A stretch of DNA of 64,000 nt from Burhinus oedicnemus (Eukaryota; Chordata; Aves; Charadriiformes; Burhinidae), in contig VFFE01007638.1 of NCBI GenBank assembly GCA_008921705.1, forward strand, positions 1,555,675-1,619,674, read 5' to 3'. The translations under genes were made by a program, and so were the position numbers. The first letter of the stretch is position 1. Every line of letters starts with the position of its first letter. The notes below the pieces were generated by a model, which was not told the DNA's origin, did no database searches, and was given only the letters and a program-made list of their open reading frames with translations. Below are positions 36,955-50,168 of the stretch, piece after piece.

Positions 36955-37330
36955 AAATTCATCTAGTCCTTTCTTTTCCGCTGAGACAAGGTCAAGACCA
37001 TACTTAGCAGAAGTCTATTTAATTTATTCTTGAAAATACCCAGGTAAGGGGATTCCAGAGCACCCATATGTAATCTGTTCCATATAGTTTCACTATCCTT
37101 ATGGCTGGAAAGCTTTTTGCTGATACCCATCTTCACTTGGTCAATGAACAGGAAGAGCTGATCCTCTTTACAGTAGTCATATATTGGTAAACTATTATGA
37201 TAGACATAACCACTCCATAGTCTTCTTTTCTCTGTCTTCAAACAAACAAACAAACAAACAAACAAACAAACAAAACCTGAAAATACCCAATCATTTTCCT
37301 CTATGCAATATTTTTCACTAGAACTGTCAT
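36955..37330 (-). mobile_element. Ancient CR1/L3-like LINE 3' fragment (minus strand)
   Basis: The plus-strand text follows the antisense of an old CR1/L3-type 3' region as I know it: AATTTATTCTTGAAAATACC, then GGGGATTCCAGAGCACCC, CTGTTCCA, AAGCTTTTTGCTGATACCCA, GAGCTGATCCTC and TCTTCTTTTCTC, all in the expected order. In sense these correspond to residues around the RT C-terminus and its 3' UTR. The sequence is heavily diverged and has no 3' octamer tail. An (AAAC)n tract interrupts it at 37240-37274, where relatives have a short AAACAAAC-like word. Confidence 0.7.
37240..37274. repeat. (AAAC)n microsatellite
   Basis: About nine tetranucleotide units lie inside the ancient LINE fragment at 36955-37330. 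A second, shorter A/C tract (37841-37864) is outside it. Confidence 0.93.
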
Positions 37331-40249
37331 CAGGCAATCCTCAGTCTGCAACAGTCTGCCTTCAGTCTGGCAGTCTGCAATACCCCAGACATCATGCATG
37401 TATGACTTACATATAGCAACAAGAAGAGGAGACAATGGAGAAATGACTGCAATGCCCTAGAAAGGGCTATAGATTCACTGGGATACAGTCTTAAGGAAAG
37501 AATCAGAACAAGGTAATTGAAGAATGAGGAAAGAACAAATTTTACTGAAAGTAATAGCAATTTTCAGGTAGTTTTTAATGTGCATCTTGGCTTGATAATA
37601 GCAAATGTAAGATCTAAAAACTGTCACGGTACTAAACCTTTCCTAGCTGTGGTGGATTAAGGTCTTTACTACACCTTTTCTAATAACTAAAGGTCATCCA
37701 AGATTTGTGCCTGCCCAAGTATGAAGTTTTCTTATTCTGGGCTGTTAAGACCAGAAGTAGCTAGCACAGGCAAGCCCTGCATGTTTGCTCCTTTTCAGTT
37801 CATTCAGCAGGATTCATGAATCCCATCTAAAATGAGTAAAACAAAAAACAAACAAACAAAAAAAATGTGTCTTTTTTGGGAATACAGTATAGCATTAGAA
37901 GAAACAGTAGATTTCAATATTTGAAAACCGAATTTTGCAGTAAACTTCTTAACAGGTAGATTCTTCAGTCTTTTATAAATTGAAAATTTTCATTTAAAAA
38001 GTAGAATGTAGGCATGACTTCCACATCTAAATTAGTACACATCTGAATACTTTGCTTCAAAAAAACTCAGGTATTTCCAGTATGTTTTTTTCAACAAATC
38101 ACAACGCAAATGAAGTCAGCATTTTGCTAATTGTTGCAAGGAACACACAGAGCAGAGTTATTTCTCTATGATATTTTTCTGGGACCAGAAATCTCATATT
38201 CTCTCTGTCAGCATGAAAACCCTTGATGTGATATTGAATTAAGAGCTACCTTTTGACAGCCATCTTCATGTAATATTCAAACCCCCTTTCACCATCACAG
38301 GTACAGTACAAGCCTGAGATCTTTGCTTGAAGAAGATGGAGAAGTTGATTCATGCCTTTGTCATGTCCAGGTTGGGCTACCGCAATTTATTATTTTAGCT
38401 AAGTCAAGTTAAAATGCCTGCTTCAGCATCTCCAATTTTGTCAAGACATCAATTGCTACAAATCTACCCCAACTCAATACTGTTTATCAACTCACTTCTT
38501 TAAGTGTTTCCATTTACTTCTAGTAAAATATCACATTTATTTTAAAGGAAAGCTTTCAGCTGGAGAACCATACCAGTCTTGCTAATTTGCGTGTTTATTT
38601 AATAGACTAAATTTTGAAAGGGGCTTTAAAGTATGTAGGCATAAGCATTCACACATGTAAGTAATAGAGTTTATGCTTGCAAAGCCCATTTTGACAAAAG
38701 GGATTTGCTTCAGAAAATTCTATCCTGTGTGTAGGTAAGTGCTAGATCCATCACATGCATGCAGAGATGACAACGTTTTTAAAATATATGAACAAATTTT
38801 TCCATGAAGAAAAAGTTTGTGTACACCCATACAGTCAGGCCCTTGAGGATTTGGCCTAGATTCAAAGTGAATTTTCTGCTGGAGGCACGATTGTTAAAGC
38901 AGCAATTTCAGGACAATACTGTCACAGCTCACTTCCTGTTTTAGTGGTTTTGAGGGAAACAATCTGGTAGTTTGTACCACTGTCTCGTTATTATTTTTTT
39001 GTCCTCATAACCTTACTTAGCATAAATAGCTAAAAGCGGAAGTGGAAACGCTGCTAATCTAAACCAATTTTCTGCATGAAAACTGTAGATTCCTTCTCCT
39101 TATTTGTGCATATAACCTAACAAAGTGTTATTGAAATAGGTTGTTTCTTTTAGAAAGACATCCGACGTTGATAAAAGGACTCCAAGTGATGGGGAATTTA
39201 CCATATTCTTCACTAATCCGTTGCAAAGCTGATTGCCCTCACTGTTATAAATGTGTATCTTGCATCTACTCTTTCAACTGAAATCCCCTGTGACTGCACG
39301 TTGGTTCAAGTAAGATGCCATGACTTGTGTAAGAGCTTAATACATCAATGACTGCTCCAAGTGCTGACAATACAAAATGAGTGAGCTTTTCCCAACCATC
39401 AGATCAGATACAATAATCTTGTTACAGAACATTTATGCTTAAATTTAAATTTATAAAGCATTGCACAGGATTTTAACCATGCTATTTCACTGACCATAAT
39501 GGAAATTGTCTGACTACATGCCCTACAAGCTGCTGATAAAATGTATGTGTTAGACATGAAGGGCAAGATATATGAAATGAATTGGGTGCTGCTGTACTGG
39601 GATTTGTAATGCCTAAACTTTTAAGCTGCTTGACTTCCTTTCTGCTATCAAGATCCTGGATTAGATGGCCAATACTCAGTGGGAATAACAGTATAAATCA
39701 GTGGGAGCACATAGCTGCCTCACAGCAGCCACCAAGGTCTGTAGGAAGGCTCTTGATTCTAGCCACTCTAAAGCTTTAGCTATTGCTAAAGAGGAAATAT
39801 ATAATGAATTATATTTCTGGCCACGGTTTAGCAGCTTACTTTGCAATTAGAAGACACTGAAGATGCCTTCTGTACTTCAGAATCATGTGTCCAGGAGGTA
39901 GAGGTACTTATCCCCTTCTGTGTGAGGGGATGAGGCAGTAAGGGTGATGGCTCTTTTACACAAGGGCTTCTAGGTTAAACCTCCTTCCCAGCATGTGTGA
40001 AATCAGCAATCAGTTGCTTCCTCTGCCTGAAATAATTATATTCCCCACCACCCAAAAGATCAATCTAAGCACAGCAAACATCATTAAACTCTTTGCTGAA
40101 CTGCACTGCAAAGTTGTGTATGGCCACCATCCTTGAAATTCCTTCCCTAAGCCAGGTCATCAGCATGATGTTCCTGGCATCACCATTCTCTGACCCTCCA
40201 TCCCCAAATAAAGATTTTAATCCTAAGTGCCACATACCCCTTAGCCTTT
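37331..40249. other. Unique DNA, no gene recognised
   Basis: No repeat other than the short AAAC-like tract near 37850. Open frames are short and motif-free. Confidence 0.6.
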
Positions 40250-40950
40250 CACAGAATCACTAAACAGCTGAGGTTCGAAGTGACCTCTGGAAGTTATCAG
40301 GTCCAACACACCTGCTCAAGCACAGTCACCCAGGACCATGTCTGGATAGCTTTTGAATATCGTCAAGGAGGGAGACTCCACAGCCTCTCTGGGCAACCTG
40401 TGCCAGTGCCCAGTCACTCTCACAGGAAAAAATTGTTTCCTGTGTTCAAACAGAACCTCCTGTGTTTCAGTTTGTGCCCATTGCTCCTGGTCCTGTCACT
40501 GGGCACCACTGAAAAGAGCCTGGCTCCCTCCTCTTTGCACCCTCCCTTCAAGTATGGGTAAGATCCCCAGGCCTTCTCTTCTCCAGGCTGAACAGTCCCA
40601 GCTCTCTCAGTCTTTCCTCATAGGAGAGATGCTCCAGTCTCTTCACCATTTTCATGGCCCTCTGGTGGACTCTCTCCAGTGTGTCTTGTACTGAGGAGTC
40701 CAGAACTGGACACAGTACTGCAGGAGTGGCCTCACCAGTGCTGAGCAGAGGGGAAGAACCAGCTCCCTTGACCTGCCGGCAACCTCCTAATGCAATCCAA
40801 GGTACCGTTTGTCTTCTTTGTGGTAAGGGTACATTGTTGCTTCCTGTTCAGCTTGGTGTCCACCAGGAGCCCCAGGTCCTTTTCTGCAAAGCTGCTTTCC
40901 AGGTGGGCAGCCCCCAGCACATATGGTGCATTTCCACTCCGCTGTTCCCA
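40250..40950 (-). mobile_element. CR1 LINE 3' fragment, minus strand, about 700 bp
   Basis: The 3' end is at 40250 with a single GTGATTCTGTG-like tail (complement of CACAGAATCAC). The sequence then follows the CR1 3' UTR and RT C-terminus antisense. A minus-strand frame at 40732-40920 contains [19 protein letters not shown], the conserved block also present in the 9.8-kb copy. The text between tail and coding end (GGCAACCTGTGCCAGTG and similar) differs from the 9.8/44.3-kb pair, so it belongs to another subfamily. The 5' end is degraded and uncertain within about 40 bases. Confidence 0.92.
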
Positions 40951-43900
40951 TACTTTCTATTTCTCAAACTCCTGCATCATGAACAATCAAGATTTGTCGG
41001 GTTCTTGATCCTGGTTGCCTGAAGCCTTACTTCTGAACTGTATGGGTTACTGTTTCCAGGAAGTAGCTGCAGTACCACAACACCTCAGAGCTAGGACCTC
41101 CTGTTCTGATGAGGTGAGGGGAAGTGGGGAAAAGAACTGGGACAGGGGTAAGGGCAGAAATACAAGAATCTAGCACATACGGATGGATTGTTGGACAGGG
41201 AGACACAACGTATACGCTTCACATAATATGTCACCAGGACTACAAGTCATTTCACGCTCATATGTAAAAGACCTCACCACTAAGTACAACAGTTCTTTTT
41301 GGTTTTATCTCCTTCATTTACTGGCCAATTTAGTGCCAGGTTATTCTGTATAAAAGAACTTTCAAAGTATGCTTCAATAGTTATTTATACATTTCATAGT
41401 AAATTGATTTTGTCTTAAAAAATCAAACATCCCCAAGGTATTCATCACTATAGGGATCAAAAATTATGTTTACTCCTTTCACCATGGTTGCCACTCACAA
41501 GAAAAGCCAGTGGTGTCTACCGAAATATATAGTATAAATAGAGGGGTTTAACAGGGTATTTCAAGATTTGAATCACACAGAGGTAAACAATTACAGTCCT
41601 GAGACAGAGTTTCAAGTCCCTTGTCCCATGCCCCTAGCCTCTTGTTTAGTATTGCAGATACAACATTAGTCACACAGTTACAATTCAAAAGTGTGATCTA
41701 GTTAAGAGGAGCCAGAGAGGAAGTTGGGAGACCTAGGTACTATTTCAACTTCCATCATTTTTTTCCAAGTGAGCAAATCCCAAACCATGTTTGTCTCAGA
41801 ATTAGAATTATGTATATCTATTTTTATTAATTGAAGAGATGTTACTTGGTTAATAATTTACTAATTATAAATATTGTTTGTATTAACAGGAAAAAAAGGC
41901 ATATCCCGACCACATGATTTACATTTTGTCATAATCCTTTGAATGACTTCATTGTACTGGGTGTTTAACAAAGAAACATTCACACTGCACTACAATGGAC
42001 ATGGCTATGGTTTATGACCTGCTGGCATGAACTAAATAATACATATCTTCTATAACGCTGATCTAAAATATCATAGACGTGCTCTTGAAACATGAGTTTG
42101 CAAGCTGTTCTGTTAGACCCCTGGCTGGAGCCCTAGAAGTTTGTGCACAAATCTCATTGTCACCTGATAGATCTTTGTTATTATATGCAGAAACTTATGT
42201 TATCCTTTCTGTTTTGCACCTAAGAAGAAAAGTTGAAATATGTTAACTTTTCTTGCTCTCATTATGTCTGGAATGTGACATTAACCCTTGCCAGTAGGCA
42301 AGGAGATTCAGTTAATGTTTAGCTCTAGGTAACATTACCAATTCTCTTACCCTACTTAATATGGAAAAACCCTTCCTGTTGTTCACTCAAGATGTTGATA
42401 TGTGCTGTTGACAGAGAGGTACCTTCTGAAGTATGTGGATTTCAGAACGGCTGCATTTCTTTTTGCAGTCTTGAGATTTTTGAAAGTTCTCATGGGATGC
42501 GGCAAAGGCAAAATTACAGATTCCTGAAGTAATTCCATAAAAGTATACAAGAAACTTAATAAATCATGTAGACTTTACTTTGGAGCAACAATCTCTAATG
42601 TATCTGGGGGATGAGGGACCTCAAACAGCACCTCCAAAACCTGTCACTAAGCTCAGCTTTATATTACTACGTTACACACTGGCTGAGGGAACACTTTCTC
42701 CCTGTTTTTAGTAATCTAACAAAGCATTTTTGTGTCTCTCAGCATTTAACATTCAATTTGTTAAATGTCACTGAAGAAAAATAAAATGAAAAAGACATCA
42801 GTTAATAATGTACTCTTTAATGTTTCATCATCCCATGACTCTGTGTTTCACCATGTTGACCTAATTTGCCATGACAGGAACATGGCCCTTGTTTCAGAAT
42901 ATTCCAAGTGTAGAAATATATAAATCTTAGTGAGGATTGTATGCTACCTTGGCAAACAGAACCATCTTTATTGACATTATTTTAACTGTTCGTAGTAAAG
43001 ATATATCATTAAGGAGTGTTTTAATTGCCCCAGGTAAATGCTGATCTTTCCTCATACAGCACTCTGACATTCTTCCTACATCAGACCTCAATGTAGTATT
43101 TTGCCAGATTAGGCAAAATTGAGCTGTAAATCCAAATTTTGTTAGGTCTGTCTGACACTCTAAACGAATCTCACAATATAAAACCTTGAACTGGAATAGG
43201 ACAAGTAGACTAGGAGGTTAAAACAGTAATACACTTTCCACCTATTAGTCACGTATTTAAATTCATCTATATCTGTTATCAATGAAAATCCTTATGCGTT
43301 GACAGCAGTGGCTACTGCAGAAGTTTCGGACATGGTGGACAGAAGTCGACATCACAAAACTGTAAGTACAAGTGGTCTAATACTGTAGCACTTCAAGATC
43401 TTAAGTGAGAGGATAAGAACTGAAAGGCTGATAAAATTAAGCTTTTCTTTCACCTTCAAGACAGCCATCCCAAAACAAGATTGAGGCATTCTGGCATTAT
43501 TGTGAGTAAGGCTCTATTTCCATATTTAATTATCCTGTGAATACAAAAGGGCCTATAGCAGTCATTACTATTAGGCACAGACTCACAAATGCAAGAATTC
43601 AGAAAATTGGAGGAGAAGGATGAGCAAAGCGGAGAAGATTTAGGTTAGATGTCAGAGTGGAACATTCTGCTGAAATTATTGCAAAATACTTGCTGGCAGA
43701 GAGAATAGTAAATCTGGTCAACTACATTTATTAAAAGTATTCTCTATGCATTATTTATTTACAAATAATCACCTTCCAGATTTTTAAGTATTAGAGAGAC
43801 TCTGTTTTTCCCTAGAAACTTAATTAATTTACCTATCCCAGTATAATCCATTTATCCAATTTATCTTCTTTTTTATTCTACAAGCTACCCGTAATTTGAG

Positions 43901-44333
43901 CTGTCACATTAATATATAGTGATTCCAGTGCACTTAATCAGGACAACTCTAAAATGAAAAAATGGAAGGAAATGCATAAACATTTACAAGGTCATCTGCC
44001 AGCATATCATTTAATGAGTGAAAGTATCCTATGAGGCAGACTTTAACCTTAAAAGACAAGGTCAAAATGAGTATACTTTTTTTGTTTATTCCTAGATGCA
44101 TGGGTTTCATATGTACTATTTAGTATCTACCATTCCTATGAAATAATTATATTGAAAATTAATACCTTCAAGTGCAGCACCACAAAAAGAGTGAACTCAG
44201 ATAATCATTTGATCTTTCATGTTTGCAATCAGTTTCACACGTTCCTCTCTTTTAAGCCCAAATTAGTTCTGGCAGCTCCCACTGATTAGTGTGTACTCTG
44301 ACTTTTGAACATTTTATATTGATTCAGAAGAAT
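40951..44333. other. Unique DNA; one candidate exon at 43.3 kb
   Basis: No interspersed repeat is recognised. The candidate exon at 43249-43361 is described separately. Bases 43630-43690 faintly resemble a LINE C-terminal frame but are too short to call. Confidence 0.5.
43249..43361 (+). other. Candidate coding exon (113 nt), unidentified
   Basis: The sequence CACTTTCCACCTATTAG (to 43248) could be an acceptor, and ACT|GTAAGTAC at 43362 is a near-consensus donor. Between them one phase stays open (2 nt plus 37 codons) and reads in part ENPYALTAVATAEVSDMVDR. It keeps three CpGs in AT-rich surroundings, and the reading is polar and unremarkable for a cytosolic protein. The frame stops eight codons past the donor. 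I recognise no family, and a chance combination is quite possible. Confidence 0.2.
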
Positions 44334-45106
44334 CATAGAATCATAGAATTGTTTGGGTTGGAAAAAACCTTTAAGGTCATCGACTCCAACTGTTAAACTA
44401 GTACTGCCAAATTACGACTAAACCACGTCCTTCAGCACTGCATCTACACATCTTTTTAACACCTCCAGGGATGGTGACTCCACCACTTCCCTGGGCAGCC
44501 TGTTCTGATGCTTGACAACCCTTTTGGTGAAGAAATTCTCCCTAATATCCAATCTAAACCTCCCCTAGTGCAGTTTGAAAACATTTCCTCATCTTATTGC
44601 TTGTTACTTGGGAGAAGAAATTGACCCCCATCTTGCTACAACCTCCTTTCAGGTCATTGCAGAGAGCAATAAGGTCTCCCCTCAGCCTCCTTTTCTCCAG
44701 GCAAAACAACCCCAGCTCCCTGAGCTGCTCCTCATACGACTTGTTCTCTAGACCCTTCACCAGCTTTGTTGCCCTTCTCTGGATATGCTGCAGCACCTCA
44801 TTGTCCTTCTTGTAGTGAGGGGCCCAAAACTGAACACAGTATTCAAGGTGGGGCCTCACCAGTGCCAAGTACAGAGGGACAATCACTTCCCTAGTCCTGC
44901 TGGTCACATTGTTCCTGATACAAGCCAGGTTACTACAGGCTTTCTTGGCCACCTAGGCACACTGCTGGCTCATATTCAGCTGGATGTCTAGCAACACGCC
45001 TAGGTCCTTTTCTGCTGAGCAGCTTTCCAGCCACTCTTCCTCAAGTCTGTGGTGTTGCGTGGGGTTGTTGTGACCCAAGTGCAGGACCTGGCACTTGGCC
45101 TTGTTG
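44334..45106 (-). mobile_element. CR1 LINE 3' fragment, minus strand, about 775 bp
   Basis: The tail of two ATTCTATG octamers is at 44349-44334 (complement). The body closely parallels the copy at 9772-10545 along its whole length and ends at 45106, where similarity stops abruptly in the RT C-terminal region (5' truncation). The minus-strand frame 44952-44554 encodes [20 protein letters not shown] and [20 protein letters not shown] and then loses frame in the last part. It belongs to the same subfamily as the large copy but lacks the palm region. Confidence 0.95.
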
Positions 45107-48100
45107 TACCCAGGTTAATTCCCATTAGTTGTGTTCTCAGAAGCTTGGAAATTACTTAGGATACACTTTCTACAGTGTTCCTTTTTCTTCTGATGCACAC
45201 CTATGATGGAACCTAAGAGGAGTCTAGGCTGGGGATATTCCCTGATCTGCTGATGTTCCAGAAACCTTTCACAGCAAAGAACATTTCCTGAGGGGACATA
45301 AAAAAATTTGACTTAGCAGTGGAAACATAAGCTTTATTTGAACCAAAGCAACTTTGCAAAAAATTGAACAGATGATTTCAAGAAATTTGTTTAAACTTAT
45401 CACACACAGATAGGAGTACATTTCTAAATGTAAGGACAAAAATCTATTTCTTCCAACAAAAGTCAGAGGTGAGAGAACAGATAGCCAGAGGAAAAACCCA
45501 TGGCAATTTAGGAATTGTTTTCGTCTACTTGGGCTTCTGCCTGTGACACTATTATCCTAAACATAACATTAAGATGTAGCCTGCAGTCCAGCTATCTGCC
45601 TGTTCTAGATGATAAGGGACACGAGGTTAAGTGTGGGGCAGTGAAGTTTGGTGATTTTTGTCAATGCTCTCTCAGTGTCAAACAAGATAATATCACTCCA
45701 CTCAAAGAAACTTTAGACTACATTCCAATTACAATTGAGAGCACCAGGAACTTCTAGGATGCAATTACTTATTTTAGATGTCTATTTTGGATGCCCTCAA
45801 TCACATTCTGAAAATATACAGCACTCAACAGTGTATAGGGACATCTAGGCAACTAATTCACATGTGGACAGTGTAAATGTACATATTTGGTCAAAACCCA
45901 TGCTATGTCTTTGAATACTTTGGCACATTTCTTTCATTTGGAAAAGTCAATGAGGAGCCTTCTGAGTGACTAACTCCACTGATATCTGTATTCCACAAGT
46001 CACTCAATCAGTTTGATGATTTATAATGACAGACTTTATGTTACCCAAATATCTGTTTCTTATTAGATAATCTTCAGGTGATGCTCTGTCCTTCTGGGCA
46101 GTTGCCTTGTCTGCTGAAACATTAGATCAGATTTATGTCTCTGCAAAGCTTTCACCAGGTCACTGTTTTCTGAGGGGTATATGAGGACAGCACTGAAGCC
46201 CTTATGATCTGAGCATGCGTTCAGTTAGACTATCACTAGCACCAGTTTCAATGCCAACATAAGGAACCACCAGGAAAGCTCATGCCATGGCATATCCAAG
46301 ATATGGATAACATGCAGCTCCCTATTTTCTTCTTTTTAATTTACAAGTCCAGATAAACAATGAGCAGAGCAATGTGTGCATTGATGGCCTCATGGAAAAC
46401 AGGTGACAGAAATTAAGAGTAATATTTAAAGAAAGTAAAAGTAAGAAAGAATTAATCACCTATCACCACTCCTTATAGGCACGAAGGTTTTCAACACAAG
46501 ACATGTCGTTAGATTCCCAGCTACTTCTAGGGTTATTCAGTATCACTTTCAGCCAAAAGAGGTCTTTTTTCACTCAACATTTTCACTTAGGATGTTCACA
46601 TCTCAGTTCTTTAGGACTAATGCCTTCCTGTAGCAACCCAGGGCTTTGTCACTTCCGGGTTAAGTCATGGTATATGGCACTACCCAGAACTACCCAAAAA
46701 GGCAGAACTTGGTGGGCCTACTTATTAAGTAACTTCTCTGAGAGAACACATGAACCTTGGCTACACTAGCTATAAAATGACCACAATAAAGTTTGCAGTG
46801 GTCACTTGAAGCCATAAAACTGCAAATAGACATGTTTCTGACTGTGCAAGCTCCTTTGTCCCTCACTCTCTGATATCACTGTGGCAAAGCTAAGCTCAGG
46901 TGTTTGCACTTACACTGCTGTGCCATTAACAACAGCAACATTTTCTCATGGAGTTCATCTGTATTTGATTTTTTTTAAACTGGTACTATTTTATCAGCTA
47001 ACATTTCTAATTAATAGAATATTCATAACACAGGCTTTTGTTCATCAACCTGTTCAATGCTAGGCTACAGACCAGAATTTATCATCGCAAGGAATATACT
47101 TCTGTTCTAGGTAAAGTTTACAATTGCTTTAATTAAAAGTGCAAATACAGATGGAGCTTGGGATCTGCTTTGCTCTGGAACCTTCTTTCTCTCTTGATTA
47201 GACTGGATCTTGTTATCTTCAACCATCTATTCTTCTAGGCTTTTTTTAAACAGATGGCTCACAGAGCTGTGAGGGTTTAGCAGAAAGTAACTAAAAGACA
47301 TTCTTTTGACATTAAAAGGGTTCACAAAAGTTCCCATTTTCAATGCTTCTATATATATTTCTGTACGATATAATTTTAAAATTATCCGTTGCATTTGGAG
47401 AATGAGTGTTTACATGGAAAACTCTTTAACATATAAATAAATAACTAACTATATCTTGTGAAAGCTAAGTAATTCCATATCTTGATATACTAGTTTCATG
47501 CTGTAGATGCAGTCCAGCTAGTGAACCAATTGTAGTTTAATAGTATAATTACTATAATTTACAATTACCATTTTTAACTAAGGTAGTTTTTAAAATCTCT
47601 TTACAGCTATAAACCAAACACTGATATTTACCATGAAGTCTATTCATGTTACATTTTATCCCATCTTGTCCTGTCAATCAATGCCTCATGCAGTGTTAGT
47701 CTAATTATATACATACAATGTAATTTCATTGTAAGTAGAAATGCTCCTATTAAATATAACAATGCTTTAGACATGGGTAGACTAAAGAAACAATGCTCTG
47801 CAGAGTTGTGTACAATGATTCTTATCCAAACAAAGAGCTGAAATGTCATATGAAGATGGAGCACAATAAAAGTGATTGATTTGTCATTTTTTTGTACTAG
47901 TTAAGATATCATATGCTATCTGACTACTTTACAATGCACTCTAAAAACAGAAAAAATTTGTGTCATAAAGCTGGTTGAAGATAAATATTTCTGTTGTTGA
48001 TTTAACCTGTTTAAATTACACTGTTGTTTTCAAAGAAAGCTTATAATGCTTCTTAGATGAGTGACGTGTTTTCTTTTTAGCTTTAGTACTTTGCAGAAGA

Positions 48101-49757
48101 AAAGATGAAGCAGAGAGAGCATCCAATCTAGGAAGCACGTGCACCAGCTATTATCAGTCACCTAGCTCATACTTGTCTCATTAATGTGGTTTCAGAAGAA
48201 GGTCAGACCTGTAGCAGATGTATTACTCGGGTGACAACAGGAACATCAGCACTGATGCGTATCACTCACAGAAGTAAAACCTCTCTGCTTGGGCCGTTGC
48301 TGCCCAATCAGGACACCATTACAATGAATAAATCGTTACACTTAGTCTCATAAGTGTATAAAAAAGAACTGCCATCAGTGTACTTCCTCCAGATCTACAG
48401 AACAGATCTCAGATGTGGACAAAGGAGGAATTTTGGAGAGAGAGGGAAAAGTATGTATACATTCTCTAAGTGGGTCATACCATATGGGAAGAAACCTACA
48501 ATGCTGGTGCATTTCTGAAGCATGAAGTAGACAACAAGGAACACAATGGATCGACATCCCCAAGAGGTATTCAGTGCAGGCTGCAAAACCTAATCTAACT
48601 GTGTAAATGTCAGTACCTATACATAAACCAAGTGTCTAAGTTCCCATTACGGTCAGCTGAATGTTAGTCAATACAAACAAGAGGGCTGTACATCTGACTA
48701 AATGTCATTAGCTACTTTGGGGTGATTTTAAGAGCTCTCCAGAATCTATTAATTGTATTGACTAGATGGAAGCTTAGATACCTAACTCACATGTTGGTGC
48801 TTACATTTAGAAACCTAAAGTTAGATTTTCAGAATCCAAAGCTGAGCATCAGCCCTGGGCTGTGTTTCTTATTCTGGGAGCAAACGATAACTCTGTGATA
48901 ACAAGAATCAAAAGCATAGAGAAGCATTCTTGCCTGTTGGCTGTTCAGCATGAACTCAGTATGTAAATGAAAACCACAAGTTTTAAAATCCTGTAGGCAG
49001 GGACAGACTTAAGAACAATCAGTTAAGGGGTTTTGGGGGGATCTCTTTCTTCTCAGAGTCCCATGGTCTGGCCTACCTAATACTACTTTATTGCGTTACC
49101 ACACAGCAGCAACTCTAGTGTGTTTCTCATATGCAAAGTAGCTTGTTCTTCTTTGGAGAGACAAATAACCTCAAAATGTCATATGTGCTGGAGTAACAAA
49201 TGACCTGTACACAAACCATGACGCAAGTGGGCTGGTGTGACTTGCTCCTGCGTGCAGTAGTAACTCACTCCTCCCAGACTTGTTCTCCTGTACCTTTTGA
49301 GGAAAATGAGGCTATATTGGGTTTAGTGCTGTTGTGTGAGGATGCAGGACAGACCACAAAAGCTAAGAGGACAAGAAAAGGAGGTTGCAGAGACAGGAAT
49401 ATGTGATATCGATTCCGCTTGGGAAGGCTTGGGAGGCTTCTACATCTGAAAAAAAAGTGAAGTTGGTTTCTAATTTTTTAAAAAATAATTTAGGACTACC
49501 CTTCTAAATCTTTCTTGAGACCAGTCTGGCCATCTTTAGCACAGGCCAAAGTCAAATTATTTCTGAATTTTGAAAAGGCTAAATTTGACTCAGTTCATTA
49601 TCAATCTTAGAACGTTTTTCTTTCTATCACATACTTTCCCCAAAATCTTTAAAATGGTCTTCAGTTTACCTGGGTATTCTCAGGTTTTCCCTTTTTCTTT
49701 AAACACAGGAATACTTGGGGTTCTGTTGTCAGATATCTTCATATCTGTAGCATATTA
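45107..49757. other. Unique DNA, no gene recognised
   Basis: No interspersed repeat or exon recognised. A 12-bp palindrome ATGCCATGGCAT occurs at 46282-46293. Open frames of 60-90 codons (for example 46503-46769) have no motif. Confidence 0.6.
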
Positions 49758-50168
49758 GACATACATGGAGAGACTGAGAGAACTGGGACCATTTAGCCTG
49801 GAGAAGAGCAGGCTCAGGAGGGATCTTATCAGTGTGTGTAATAAATACTTGATGGGGGCCAGTAAACAAGATGGAGGCAGTCTCTTCTCAGTGGTATCCA
49901 GTGAAAGGACAAGAGGCAAAGGACACAAACTGAAATGCAGGAAATTCCACTCAAATATAAAAAAAAACTTCTTTACTGTGAGGGTGGCCAAACACTGGAG
50001 CAGGTTGCCCAGAGAGGCTGTGGAGTCTCCAACCTTGGAGATATTGAGAACCTGAGTGGACAGAGCCCTAAGTAACATGCTCCAGCTGACCCTTCTGTGA
50101 ACAGGGGGTTGGACTACATGATCTCCAGAGGTGCCTACCAACCTCAATCGTTCTGTAATCTTGTGATT
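49758..50168 (+). mobile_element. CR1 LINE 3' fragment, plus strand, about 410 bp
   Basis: The copy begins abruptly at GACATACATGG (49758; the same word occurs at 36138 in the 35.8-kb copy) and ends in octamer-like units near 50168. The plus frame 49765-50055 encodes MERLRELGPFSLEKSRLRRD and, near its end, AKHWSRLPREAVESPTLE, the normal CR1 C-terminus. It is closer to full coding sense here than in its relative at 36074. The flanks differ from those at 36.1 kb, so it is an independent insertion, not a segmental duplication. Confidence 0.94.

Noticed and set aside
44597..44991. Plus-strand frames across the 44.3-kb CR1
   Set aside because: Antisense shadows; the 44785 frame nearly repeats the one at 10226, as expected for the same LINE.
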